Source: Phycisphaerales bacterium (lineage in GTDB: Bacteria > Planctomycetota > Phycisphaerae > UBA1845 > UTPLA1). From it: 64,000 nt of DNA. The DNA is taken from assembly GCA_020639075.1 (NCBI GenBank), contig JACKHI010000001.1, forward strand, positions 1,116,001 through 1,180,000, written 5' to 3'. Shown in pieces: positions 1 through 14,915 of the stretch. Made by a program: the position numbers and the translations under genes. Position 1 is the stretch's first letter; each line of letters opens with the position of its first letter. Under the pieces are notes generated by a model. That model had not been told where the DNA came from. It made no database searches and saw only the letters and a program-made list of their open reading frames with translations.

Positions 1-3377
<3,377 letters not shown>

Positions 3378-3419
3378 CGAAGCCCTTCCTTTCGAAGAAG
3401 GCGTTGTTCGCAATATTCG

Positions 3420-3887
3420 CTATGCATTGCCGCCGGCGACGTTCAGCGTCATCGGCACGATTCCCCGCGCTCGCTCGAATCCGAGCTCTTCGCAGAAATC
3501 CACTTCCGTGCCGTACGCCGACGCGTCGATGCGCTCGCAGCCCATGTCCGCCAGAGCGCCGATCACGCGCGTCGCCATCTCGCGGGCAATGCCGTACTGG
3601 TCATGTTCGATGCGGCCGTCCACCTGGGTTACCGCCGCCGGTCCCTGCCGCGAAGGATCCAGCTTGCATTCCGTCAGATATCCGCGTAGACCGTCCGCGA
3701 TGCCGCGGGCGATGCCGATCAAGCGGCCGTCAGCCTCCCGCGCCGTCACGAAGCAGACGGAGTTGTCAACGATGCGCGACAGCTTGTCGACCGACTGCGG
3801 AATGACTGAGCCCTGCTTCTGATAGAAGGCCTTCAGTTCCGCCAGATCGATCTTCTTGACCACGTCGTACGTGAAATCGTCGGACAT
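3420..3887 (-). CDS. GNAT-like acetyltransferase encoded between rpoB and rpoC
   Basis: A 155-residue protein starting at MSDDFTYDVV, with a GGGAGC ribosome binding site 8 nt upstream. The longer frame to 4007 would overlap rpoB and is rejected. The layout resembles small GNAT N-acetyltransferases: an N-terminal helix region (LKAFYQ), a beta segment FVTAREADGRLIGIARGIADG, a weak motif A region with QYGIAREMATRVIGAL in place of the usual Q/R-x-x-G-x-G/A acetyl-CoA loop, and a C-terminal DFCEELGFERARG typical of GNAT ends (x-F-Y-x-x-x-G-F). It lies 59 bp after rpoB and 42 bp before rpoC on the same strand, so it is cotranscribed with the polymerase subunits. The substrate is unknown; modification of a polymerase or ribosomal protein is conceivable but only suggested by position. 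The family call is moderate because the CoA loop is degenerate. Confidence 0.7.
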   Translation of the reverse strand: MSDDFTYDVVKKIDLAELKAFYQKQGSVIPQSVDKLSRIVDNSVCFVTAREADGRLIGIARGIADGLRGYLTECKLDPSRQGPAAVTQVDGRIEHDQYGIAREMATRVIGALADMGCERIDASAYGTEVDFCEELGFERARGIVPMTLNVAGGNA

Positions 3888-3946
3888 CGTTTTGCTCCCG
3901 TACTGCTGCGGTCGCGATCGAACGCGAGCCGCCCGTTCGAGCCACG

Positions 3947-8416
<4,470 letters not shown>

Positions 8417-8718
8417 CGCATTCCTTTCCGACACCGGCCTCTCGCCGGCGAACCATGTATTCGCTTGCCGCCTGAAAACGACGAGACAAGCGCGCAGACC
8501 AACATCAACCCGGTCGCGCCAAAAACGGCGCAAGAACAGGGCCGTGTGCTACCCGTTTTCATTTGAAAACTGAGCGATTGTCGCACCCGATCCGGCGTGT
8601 GATCACCAATGCTAATCGTGCTAAGAACAATCCAAGGGACTGCATTGAGGAAGCCGCCATCTAGCAGAGCCGCGCGTCCCAACTGGCGCCCACCCGTTTC
8701 GCTGGCTCCTCAATGAAT
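8417..8718 (-). promoter_or_regulatory. Long structured 5' leader of rpoB
   Basis: About 300 nt separate the predicted transcription start (near 8718) from the rpoB start codon, with no gene on this strand. Several short hairpins can form: GTTTTC/GAAAAC at 8555-8570, GCGCC/GGCGC at 8516-8531, CCGG/CCGG around 8430-8450, and CCTC/GAGG close to the predicted start of the RNA. None is followed by a U-run, so I see no attenuator. The leader could control rpoB translation or stability; this is inference. Confidence 0.4.
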
Positions 8719-8724
8719 CGAGGG

Positions 8725-8753
8725 ATGATAACGTACTCGGAAAATTGTTGCAA
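8725..8753 (-). promoter_or_regulatory. Sigma-70 type promoter of the rpoB-rpoC operon
   Basis: On the minus strand TTGCAA (-35, 8748-8753) and TATCAT (-10, 8725-8730) are separated by exactly 17 nt. The location is upstream of rpoB and downstream of the histidine kinase stop, so the polymerase genes have their own promoter. Confidence 0.7.
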
Positions 8754-8758
8754 GATTT

Positions 8759-8783
8759 GACGTCCAGTATTTTTTCGGACGTC
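8759..8783. promoter_or_regulatory. Inverted repeat just upstream of the rpoB -35 box
   Basis: GACGTCC and GGACGTC form a perfect 7-bp inverted repeat with an 11-nt spacer, ending 5 bp upstream of the -35 box. It could be an operator. It could also be a weak end-of-transcript hairpin for the histidine kinase gene, but no U-run follows on that strand. Confidence 0.35.
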
Positions 8784-8840
8784 TTGTCCCAACATCGTCA
8801 TACCAGAGTTAGCGATGACCCCGGAAACGGACAGATTGAG

Positions 8841-9965
8841 TCAGGATTCGCGTTCGGGGCGATGCAACGGCAAAGTAATCGTAACCTGCGTTCCGGAACC
8901 GACTTGTGACGCCAATCGAATCGTGCCGCCCATTTCGCCAACGAGACCGTGCACGGCTGCCATTCCCAGCCCGATATTGTCGCCGCTGCCGCCGCCGAGT
9001 TCTCCTTTTGTCGTGAAAAAGGGCTCGAAAATCCGATCCATCACGTCCTTTGGAATCCCGCAGCCCGTATCGGTGATGGTGATGACCGCGGATTCCTCCG
9101 ACACAGACAACGCGATTCTCAATTCGCCGCCTGAGGACATGGCATCCAGCGAATTCTGAGCAACGCTCTCCAGGACAGGCATCAGGCGCTGCATCTCGAA
9201 AGGTTCCGTCGCGACGTGTTCGATGTCGTCGATGACACGAATGCCCTTCAGCGCCGCCTTTGATCGAATGCGTGTCAGAAACTCACCGACGATATGCTCG
9301 AGCGACGCCCATTCGACGATCGCGTTTTCGGATTCCGCAAAGGCGGCAAGTTGGTTCGTGATGCGCGTCGCCCGACCGATCGCCTGGGACAACAGCCGTA
9401 GCGTCTTGCGAAGCTCCCGCGGACTGTCGCTCGCCAGGACATAATCGATGCTTGTGAGCATGCCGCCCAGGATGTTGTTGAAGTGATGGGCCACGCCGCC
9501 GGCCATCCGACCGAGCGCTGCAATCCGGCGTGCATTCCCGAGCTCGCGCGACATGCGCTTTCTCGCCGAAATGTCGCGCATGCTTGCGGAGATGCCGATG
9601 CACTCGCCCGAGTCGCCGGTGACGGGCGAGAGGATCAGCACGAGCGTCGTCGGATCGCCGTCACCTGCCGGGTACTTGGCCTCCATTTCCTTCATGACGC
9701 CTTTGGCAACGACTTCGCCGCACAATCGGCGCGCCTTCGCCCGATCCTTCGTCGACAGCAAGTCAAAGAAACTCTCGCCGACGCGATCGGTCGGCGCGCC
9801 GCCGAACCACTGCTCCGCAGCATGATTCCAGAAGATGATCCGCCCGCCGACGTCGAGCCCGGCACAAATGAACCCGAGCCCCTCGCACACGTGACGCAGA
9901 AACACGTCATCCGCCGCGTTCACGGCCACATCCGGCTCGACCCGAGTCTTTTCGGATTTCCCCAT
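8841..9965 (-). CDS. PAS-domain sensor histidine kinase, cytoplasmic
   Basis: A 374-residue two-component sensor kinase without membrane segments. A PAS domain spans roughly residues 25-135 (ICAGLDVGGRIIFWNHAAEQWFG to the SMRDISARKRM exit). The dimerisation/phosphoacceptor region has AALGRMAGGVAHHFNNILGG. The ATPase domain has its N box (QNSLDAM), G1 (DTGCGIP), F box (FEPFFTTK) and G2 (GLGMAAVHGL). Overall it resembles NtrB/PAS-type soluble kinases. The residue after the phosphoacceptor His is His rather than the usual Glu or Asp. It is the last gene of a tight trio, 8 bp after the lipoprotein gene. No response regulator is adjacent, so the partner is unknown. Confidence 0.9.
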   Translation of the reverse strand: MGKSEKTRVEPDVAVNAADDVFLRHVCEGLGFICAGLDVGGRIIFWNHAAEQWFGGAPTDRVGESFFDLLSTKDRAKARRLCGEVVAKGVMKEMEAKYPAGDGDPTTLVLILSPVTGDSGECIGISASMRDISARKRMSRELGNARRIAALGRMAGGVAHHFNNILGGMLTSIDYVLASDSPRELRKTLRLLSQAIGRATRITNQLAAFAESENAIVEWASLEHIVGEFLTRIRSKAALKGIRVIDDIEHVATEPFEMQRLMPVLESVAQNSLDAMSSGGELRIALSVSEESAVITITDTGCGIPKDVMDRIFEPFFTTKGELGGGSGDNIGLGMAAVHGLVGEMGGTIRLASQVGSGTQVTITLPLHRPERES

Positions 9966-9973
9966 TTGCTTCC

Positions 9974-11026
9974 CTACTCCCCGTCGGCTTTGCCGTCAGG
10001 CGCAGCCGCTTCCTCGTGCGACTTCTGCAGGTTCACGGCGCGTATGATCGGACGAATCACGTAGACGCTCTCGCGGTATCGTTCGCGACCGTCTTTCGTT
10101 TCGCCGGCCGGCGCAAGGAAAAACGGCTTCGCCAGGAGTGGTCGCTCGTACACGGAGCCCGTTGCACCCAGCAGCAGAAAGCCCCCTTGGGGAATCTCCA
10201 CGCCGAACGCGACGGACTTGAACGTGTGTCGACGCTCCTGCGGAACCTGTCGTGCACGCTCGTCGGGCCCAATGACCCACTTGGCCGGGCCCGGCGGTTC
10301 CTCAATCTCGGGCATCACTTCCAACCAGACATCCCGCAGATTCAGCGAGCGGAATTCGCAGCGCAATCGGAATCGCATGCGCGGCTCTTCGACTTCCATA
10401 CCGCGCACGGATCCGGATTCGTCGAAATGGAACAACGTCACGGTCCCGTCCTGCTTGCCGATTTCGATGTCCACAAGCTTGGAGGAATCCGGCTGAACGC
10501 GATCCGTCGCAATCGCGGGCTTCGGCAAGCCCTTCATGAATGTCACGAGATCATCCCGATCCGAATCACGGCCGACTGCCGCGAGGAATCCGTTTGATCG
10601 CAGCCGCAAGTCCGCCGCGGCGCTGGCGATGGGCGACGACGCGATTTTCCAGAGGGGAGAATCCTCGCCGAATACGCCGGCCGGCGCTTCGATTCGATGG
10701 ACTTCCAATTCGACGATCAGGCGCTCCGGCCGACGATCAAAAATCGACTCGTTTTCGTCCGGCGCTTCGCCCCCGCCTTGCTCGGCGCTGTCAATCGGGT
10801 CGCCCTCCCCTGCCGCGTCGATGGGGACGTCGCTCTCGACGACGGACGGATCATCCGAAATGCCATCGTCGGCGGCCGGCCAGAGGCAGCCGGCCAGCGG
10901 CATGAGGAACACGAGCATTGCGCCTAGACTGACGCGAACACGACAGGCTCGCCGCGCAATCGAAGATGCCCCCGAACGAATTGGTCTCGTCGATGCCTTC
11001 ACTGTATGGATTCTTGTGCGCGCCAC
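9974..11026 (-). CDS. Predicted lipoprotein of unknown function
   Basis: A 350-residue protein with an Arg-rich N-terminus, a hydrophobic stretch and the lipobox LAGC (Cys at about residue 47), so probably a lipoprotein; I do not recognise the rest. After an acidic, Ser/Asp-rich linker comes a mixed alpha/beta region (RPERLIVELEVHRIEAPAGVFG onwards) ending in RYRESVYVIRPIIRAV. The start is a GTG; an in-frame GTG eight codons later is an alternative, while the internal ATG ten codons before the lipobox would leave too short a signal. It lies 9 bp after the aminotransferase gene and 8 bp before the histidine kinase gene, so it is probably cotranscribed with both. Confidence 0.75.
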   Translation of the reverse strand: MARTRIHTVKASTRPIRSGASSIARRACRVRVSLGAMLVFLMPLAGCLWPAADDGISDDPSVVESDVPIDAAGEGDPIDSAEQGGGEAPDENESIFDRRPERLIVELEVHRIEAPAGVFGEDSPLWKIASSPIASAAADLRLRSNGFLAAVGRDSDRDDLVTFMKGLPKPAIATDRVQPDSSKLVDIEIGKQDGTVTLFHFDESGSVRGMEVEEPRMRFRLRCEFRSLNLRDVWLEVMPEIEEPPGPAKWVIGPDERARQVPQERRHTFKSVAFGVEIPQGGFLLLGATGSVYERPLLAKPFFLAPAGETKDGRERYRESVYVIRPIIRAVNLQKSHEEAAAPDGKADGE

Positions 11027-11035
11027 GGCACGTGG

Positions 11036-12166
11036 TCAACTGCCCGCTTTTCCGGCCGCGAGTCGATTCAGGACACTGCAGCCGCGTTCGATCATCGCAT
11101 CCGTCGTGGCATAACTCACACGGAAATGCGAATCGATGCCTGAGAAAATACCACCCGGAATCACCAGTACGTTGTCTTTCGCAGCCCGCTCGCAAAAGGC
11201 CGTTGCGCTGGCGAAGGACGCCGGCGCCTTCGGAAACACGTAGAACCCGCCTGTCGGCCGTACGATTTCAAAATTCGGTTCGAGCAGGCGGCAGACGAGA
11301 TCGCGCTTCTTGCGATAGTCGTTGCGATGGTGCGACACGTCCGTATCAAGCGCCGTCAGCGTCGCATATTGCGCCGGGGCCGGTGCGCAGACAAACGTAT
11401 ACTGCTGAAACTTGGTCATCTCGCCGATCAGCCGCTCGGGCCCGGCGGCGTAGCCCATCCGCCAGCCTGTGACACCGTACGTCTTGCCGTAGCCGCGAAT
11501 CAGCAGCGTATTCTCCGGCGCCATCGCCAGGGGACACGTGTTATCGCCGTCGTAGCAGAGCTTGTCGTAGATCTCGTCGGAAATGAGCAGCAAGTCGTGG
11601 CGTTTGGCGATGTCGGCGGCGGCGGCGACTTCGTCGGCCGTCATCATGCGGCCCGTCGGATTCGCCGGGGAGTTGATCAGCAGCACCTTCGTACGCGACG
11701 TAATGGCCGCCTCGACTCTTGCCGGATCGAATCGGAAATCGGGATAGGAACGCACCGGAACGGGCGTCCCGCCGACCATGTTGACGAGGTGCGGATAGGA
11801 AACGAAGTAGGGATCGAGAAAGACGACTTCGTCGCCCGGTTGGACCGTCGTCATCAGTGCGAGCGTCAACGCGCCCGACACGCCGCACGTGATCAGGACG
11901 TTCGAGCGGACGCCAGTCGCCTGTTCAATCTCGTCGACGATTCGCGATCGAAGTTCGGGAATGCCGGCGCTCGGTGTGTAGCGATTTCTGCCCTCGGCGA
12001 TGGCGGCGATGGCGGCCTGTTTGACCGGCTCCGGGGCGTCGTAGTCGGGCTGGCCGATGGACAGATCGCACGGGTCCGTCATGCCCGAGGCCATCTCGAA
12101 GAACTTGCGAATGCCGGAGAACTCGATCTTTCGCGTCCGGTCCGCGAGTAGTCGGTCAACGTTCAT
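11036..12166 (-). CDS. Class I/II pyridoxal-phosphate aminotransferase (aspartate/alanine type)
   Basis: A 376-residue fold-type I aminotransferase. Visible features are SIGQPDYDAPEPV (substrate loop), NRYTPSAGIPELR, NSPANPTGRMM (the NPTG signature), ISDEIYDKLCYDG (Asp contacting the PLP ring nitrogen), the Schiff-base Lys in RGYGKTYGVTGWRMGY, and FRVSYATTD with the carboxylate-binding Arg. It resembles the aspartate/aromatic/alanine aminotransferase group, and the exact amino donor cannot be fixed. The ATG at MNVDRLLADRT is preferred over the upstream TTG. It is the first gene of the trio with the lipoprotein and sensor kinase genes. Confidence 0.92.
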   Translation of the reverse strand: MNVDRLLADRTRKIEFSGIRKFFEMASGMTDPCDLSIGQPDYDAPEPVKQAAIAAIAEGRNRYTPSAGIPELRSRIVDEIEQATGVRSNVLITCGVSGALTLALMTTVQPGDEVVFLDPYFVSYPHLVNMVGGTPVPVRSYPDFRFDPARVEAAITSRTKVLLINSPANPTGRMMTADEVAAAADIAKRHDLLLISDEIYDKLCYDGDNTCPLAMAPENTLLIRGYGKTYGVTGWRMGYAAGPERLIGEMTKFQQYTFVCAPAPAQYATLTALDTDVSHHRNDYRKKRDLVCRLLEPNFEIVRPTGGFYVFPKAPASFASATAFCERAAKDNVLVIPGGIFSGIDSHFRVSYATTDAMIERGCSVLNRLAAGKAGS

Positions 12167-12267
12167 GAGATGCAGTTCCGCGGGCCGCAACCATCGTGAT
12201 CGAAACGACCCTTATGTCTGTTTCCGTCGCGCCGCTCGCTTCGCGCTCGTCGAATCCGGTCGCGACA

Positions 12268-12295
12268 TAAGAAAGCCGGGCCGCGAACGGCCCGG
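12268..12295 (-). terminator. Intrinsic terminator after the small basic protein gene
   Basis: A perfect 8-bp GC stem, CCGGGCCG/CGGCCCGG with a 4-nt loop (12276-12295), is followed on the minus strand by CTTTCTT. Confidence 0.65.
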
Positions 12296-12337
12296 TCATT
12301 TCGTCGTCGGTTGGTGATCCAGATCCGTTGGCGAGGA

Positions 12338-12577
12338 TTACTTCTTCTTGCCGGCCTTGGCGTCCTTCTCTTCGGTTTCGCCTTCCGGACCCTTCTTCTT
12401 CTTGCCGCCGCCGACTGGCGCCTTGCGATGAGCGACTTTGGGCAGGCCGGTCGGGCTGTCGGACTTCATGTCGAATTTCTCGTCCTCGAGCAGCTTCGCC
12501 ACGCGCTCGGCGCGGGTGAGGACGTTTCGATGACGGACGAGGGAACCCTGTGTCTTCAATGATCGATCGATGGACAT
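12338..12577 (-). CDS. PVC-superphylum small basic protein
   Basis: A 79-residue Lys/Arg-rich protein. The N-terminal part MSIDRSLKTQGSLVRHRN followed by VLTRAERVAKLLEDEKFD and GLPKVAHRK matches, from memory, the small basic protein family shared by Planctomycetes, Verrucomicrobia and Chlamydiae (TIGR04137-like), a proposed signature of the PVC superphylum. The role is not established; the composition suggests RNA or ribosome binding. After the conserved core the protein ends in a low-complexity Gly/Lys/Glu tail (GGGKKKKGPEGETEEKDAK). The start at MSIDRS is chosen over an ATG four codons upstream because family members begin there. A terminator follows, so it is probably monocistronic. Confidence 0.85.
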   Translation of the reverse strand: MSIDRSLKTQGSLVRHRNVLTRAERVAKLLEDEKFDMKSDSPTGLPKVAHRKAPVGGGKKKKGPEGETEEKDAKAGKKK

Positions 12578-12617
12578 CTCTAAAATCAACTCCAGTCAGT
12601 CTCAGACGGCACTCGGT

Positions 12618-13640
12618 TCAGATCGGGTCGCCGTTGGTGGCGTGCCCGTAACTCACAAAGTAGCAGTCCGTCCACTCATACAAGCCCTGGCCGCCTTGCC
12701 GCCGATACAGCCGTCCGTATTCCGCAACTTCTCGCTGAAACGCCTGCCGCTCCGTCTTTTGTTCGTCCGCCATCAGGTATCCCTTCCGGCTGAACAAATT
12801 GACGCCGCCGCCGACTTTTCTCGCAACCGTCTCGACGCCCTTGTCGGCCAGAAACTGCTGGACCGCCCGAACGTCGTTTAGTACTTCGTCTCGCTTGCGC
12901 CCTGCGAAGTCGAACCACTGGATCGCCAGGTAGTTCAGTTTTTCCGCACCGGGCTCCTGCTCCGGCAGGCGGTTCAGGACCGTCGCCGGCTGATTCGCCC
13001 GGACCGATCCGGCGTTCCGCGTTTCGCCGCGCCCCGTCGTCAGGCCGGACAGATCGGGCGCCCGGCGGGGCGTCGTCTTGCCTGGCGTCGCAACGCTGAT
13101 CGGCCTGTCGGCCCTGTTCGCGTGGCCACCGTCTTCCGCCGGCTTCGTCACAGCGGCCGCCTCGATCAATCGCGGGCCGGGATTCGCGCCTGCGCGCCGG
13201 CCGGCAAAATAGGCGGCGATGAAGATCACGCACAACAAGGATGCCGCAATGAGGCAGCCTGTCAGGTTCACCGACACCACGAAGCGATCGCCTGATCGCT
13301 CGACGATCGGCGCCGCATCTCCGAGCGCCAGTCGCGTCTTCACAAAATCCGCAGCCTTCGCTCGCATCGCCGCGCGTTCGGCCCGTTTGGCCTCGCGCTT
13401 CGCGCGCCGCTCGGCGTCGCGCACTTCCTTCTCGCGGACGGCGTCTTCGACTGCCGCGGCCTGCGCCGCAAGTTCCTCGGCCGCTTCCTCTTCCGTGAGT
13501 GCTTCGGCGACGATCTGAACGGGGCCTTCGGCGGCCTTACCGGATTCCCGGTGCCACCACTTTCCGGGGTTCCGAGGGGCTGCGCCGCTCGTCTCCGGGG
13601 CCTTGTTCATCACTTCGAAGAGACTCGGGCGTCCTTTCAT
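12618..13640 (-). CDS. Membrane protein with cytoplasmic coiled coil and C-terminal conserved domain, unknown function
   Basis: A 340-residue protein starting MKGRPSLFEVMNKAP, with a GGAGAGACCC ribosome binding site. Residues ~45-105 are an Ala/Glu/Arg coiled coil (EEEAAEELAAQAAAVEDAV, then repeated RR/KREAKRAERAAM). One transmembrane segment follows at about residues 125-148 (LTGCLIAASLLCVIFIAAYFA), then a low-complexity linker and a C-terminal globular part from KLNYLAIQWFDFAGRK to YEWTDCYFVSYG. The last part has the size and spacing of a ligand-binding domain such as SPOR, but I see no diagnostic motif. The RPSLFEVM start recalls other planctomycete proteins, from memory only. Confidence 0.75.
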   Translation of the reverse strand: MKGRPSLFEVMNKAPETSGAAPRNPGKWWHRESGKAAEGPVQIVAEALTEEEAAEELAAQAAAVEDAVREKEVRDAERRAKREAKRAERAAMRAKAADFVKTRLALGDAAPIVERSGDRFVVSVNLTGCLIAASLLCVIFIAAYFAGRRAGANPGPRLIEAAAVTKPAEDGGHANRADRPISVATPGKTTPRRAPDLSGLTTGRGETRNAGSVRANQPATVLNRLPEQEPGAEKLNYLAIQWFDFAGRKRDEVLNDVRAVQQFLADKGVETVARKVGGGVNLFSRKGYLMADEQKTERQAFQREVAEYGRLYRRQGGQGLYEWTDCYFVSYGHATNGDPI

Positions 13641-13844
13641 GGGTCTCTCCTAACGGGCGATTGCCCTTGCGAAATCCATTCGCGCAGATGTCTCGGCCGC
13701 CATATCGCTCCGCAAGCGGCCGACTCAACGCCATTTAGCATACCGCGCCGCGAAAAATCTTCAACGCACGGCTTTTTCCGCCCCCCTGTCAGCCCCGGGC
13801 CGTAGAAGGCCCGTTCACAAGCCCCAAGTCGGCCGGCGGCATCG

Positions 13845-14351
13845 TCACTCCGCGGGCGTCTCGGTCTTCATCAATTCATGAAGCCGCTGCTCGACGAGGA
13901 CCAGGTTCGACTCCCCCGCCATTTTCACGAGTTGGAGGAGATCCGACATCGTCGAGACTTCCTCCACCTGCTCGTCGATGAACCACTTCAGGAAGCTCCG
14001 CGTCGAGTGGTCCTTTTCCGACTCGGCCTGATCCATCAACCCGTAGATCTGCTTACTGACCTTGATCTCGCTCGCCAGGGCCGCTTCGACCATCGCCTGT
14101 GCCGACTTGTACCCGGACTGCGGCTTGTCCAGCGCCGACAGCTCGACATTTCCGCCCGAGTCGAGAATGTACTTGGCAATCCGCATGGCGTGATCGTGCT
14201 CTTCGTCGGCCTGGCTCTGGAATTTCGCGGCGAAGACCTTTAGGCCCATCACGTCAAACTCAAATGCCATCTGTCGATAGGTCATTGAAGCGAACAGCTC
14301 GTTCGCGATTTGGCCGTTCAGCGCCTTGTTCATCGAATCGGATAACATCAT
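13845..14351 (-). CDS. Bacterial ferritin (non-haem)
   Basis: A 168-residue four-helix iron-storage protein. Di-iron ligands are visible: Glu in QIANELFASM, Glu and His in QADEEHDHAMRI, Glu in AALASEIKVSK, and Glu/Gln in FIDEQVEEVSTM. Length and spacing match FtnA-type ferritins that oxidise Fe(II) and store it as ferric mineral. No haem-binding Met typical of bacterioferritin is evident. Two ATGs in tandem open the frame; either could be used. It is transcribed alone and no Fur-like site was recognised. Confidence 0.93.
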   Translation of the reverse strand: MMLSDSMNKALNGQIANELFASMTYRQMAFEFDVMGLKVFAAKFQSQADEEHDHAMRIAKYILDSGGNVELSALDKPQSGYKSAQAMVEAALASEIKVSKQIYGLMDQAESEKDHSTRSFLKWFIDEQVEEVSTMSDLLQLVKMAGESNLVLVEQRLHELMKTETPAE

Positions 14352-14576
14352 GTCGCTGGCACCTCATATCCTGTGGCTGATTGCGTTGCGTCGTTGCATT
14401 TGATCCGACGTCGCATTCTAGCGGCATTCGACGATCCCCTCCATCCTCGAGATCCCACGGCACTACAAACGCCGGGTACATTTGTAACGAATACTTCACT
14501 GGATTTCAGAATACGTTGGGTAGAGCGGCACGGTCGCATATAGACGAATCCCGAAATCGCCATGAAAGGAGCGTTG

Positions 14577-14801
14577 ATGATCATGCCTGTTTCACCTCAG
14601 AAGCGACTGATCCTCGCAATCGTCTGCTTTTTCTTCGGATATCTCGGAATCCATCGACTTGTCGTCGGGAAGATCGGGACCGGCCTGCTCTATCTGTGCA
14701 CCGGCGGGCTGTTTGCGATCGGCTGGCTCGTCGATCTGATCATGCTGCTGGTCGGCAGCTTCAAGGACAAGGAAGGCAGGTACGTGTTGGAGTGGCTTTA
14801 A
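14577..14801 (+). CDS. TM2 domain membrane protein
   Basis: A 74-residue protein with two hydrophobic helices: LILAIVCFFFGYLGIHRLVV, and a second from GLLYLCTGGLFAIGWLVDLI. The motif GxxGxHR-(Y/L)-x-G between them is diagnostic of TM2 domains. The in-frame ATG at 14562 contains the AAAGGAG ribosome binding site itself, so the start is set at 14577 (or 14583). The function of bacterial TM2 proteins is generally unknown. It is convergent with the BRCT-like membrane protein gene. Confidence 0.85.
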   Translation: MIMPVSPQKRLILAIVCFFFGYLGIHRLVVGKIGTGLLYLCTGGLFAIGWLVDLIMLLVGSFKDKEGRYVLEWL

Positions 14802-14830
14802 TGCGGAAGCTTGGCCGTTGACTTCCGGTC

Positions 14831-14880
14831 AACAAAAGAAAAGACCGGTCGCGATTGTCTGACGACAGGCGCGACCGGTC
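14831..14880 (-). terminator. Strong intrinsic terminator
   Basis: A perfect 11-bp inverted repeat (GACCGGTCGCG at 14843-14853 with its complement at 14870-14880) is followed on the minus strand by TTTTCTTTTGTT. It ends the gene at 14916-16712. It may also stop the convergent TM2 transcript, though the plus-strand T-run is weak. Confidence 0.8.
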
Positions 14881-14915
14881 GTTGAGTTTCGTGAGATTCG
14901 CAGGCGGATGCGGGC

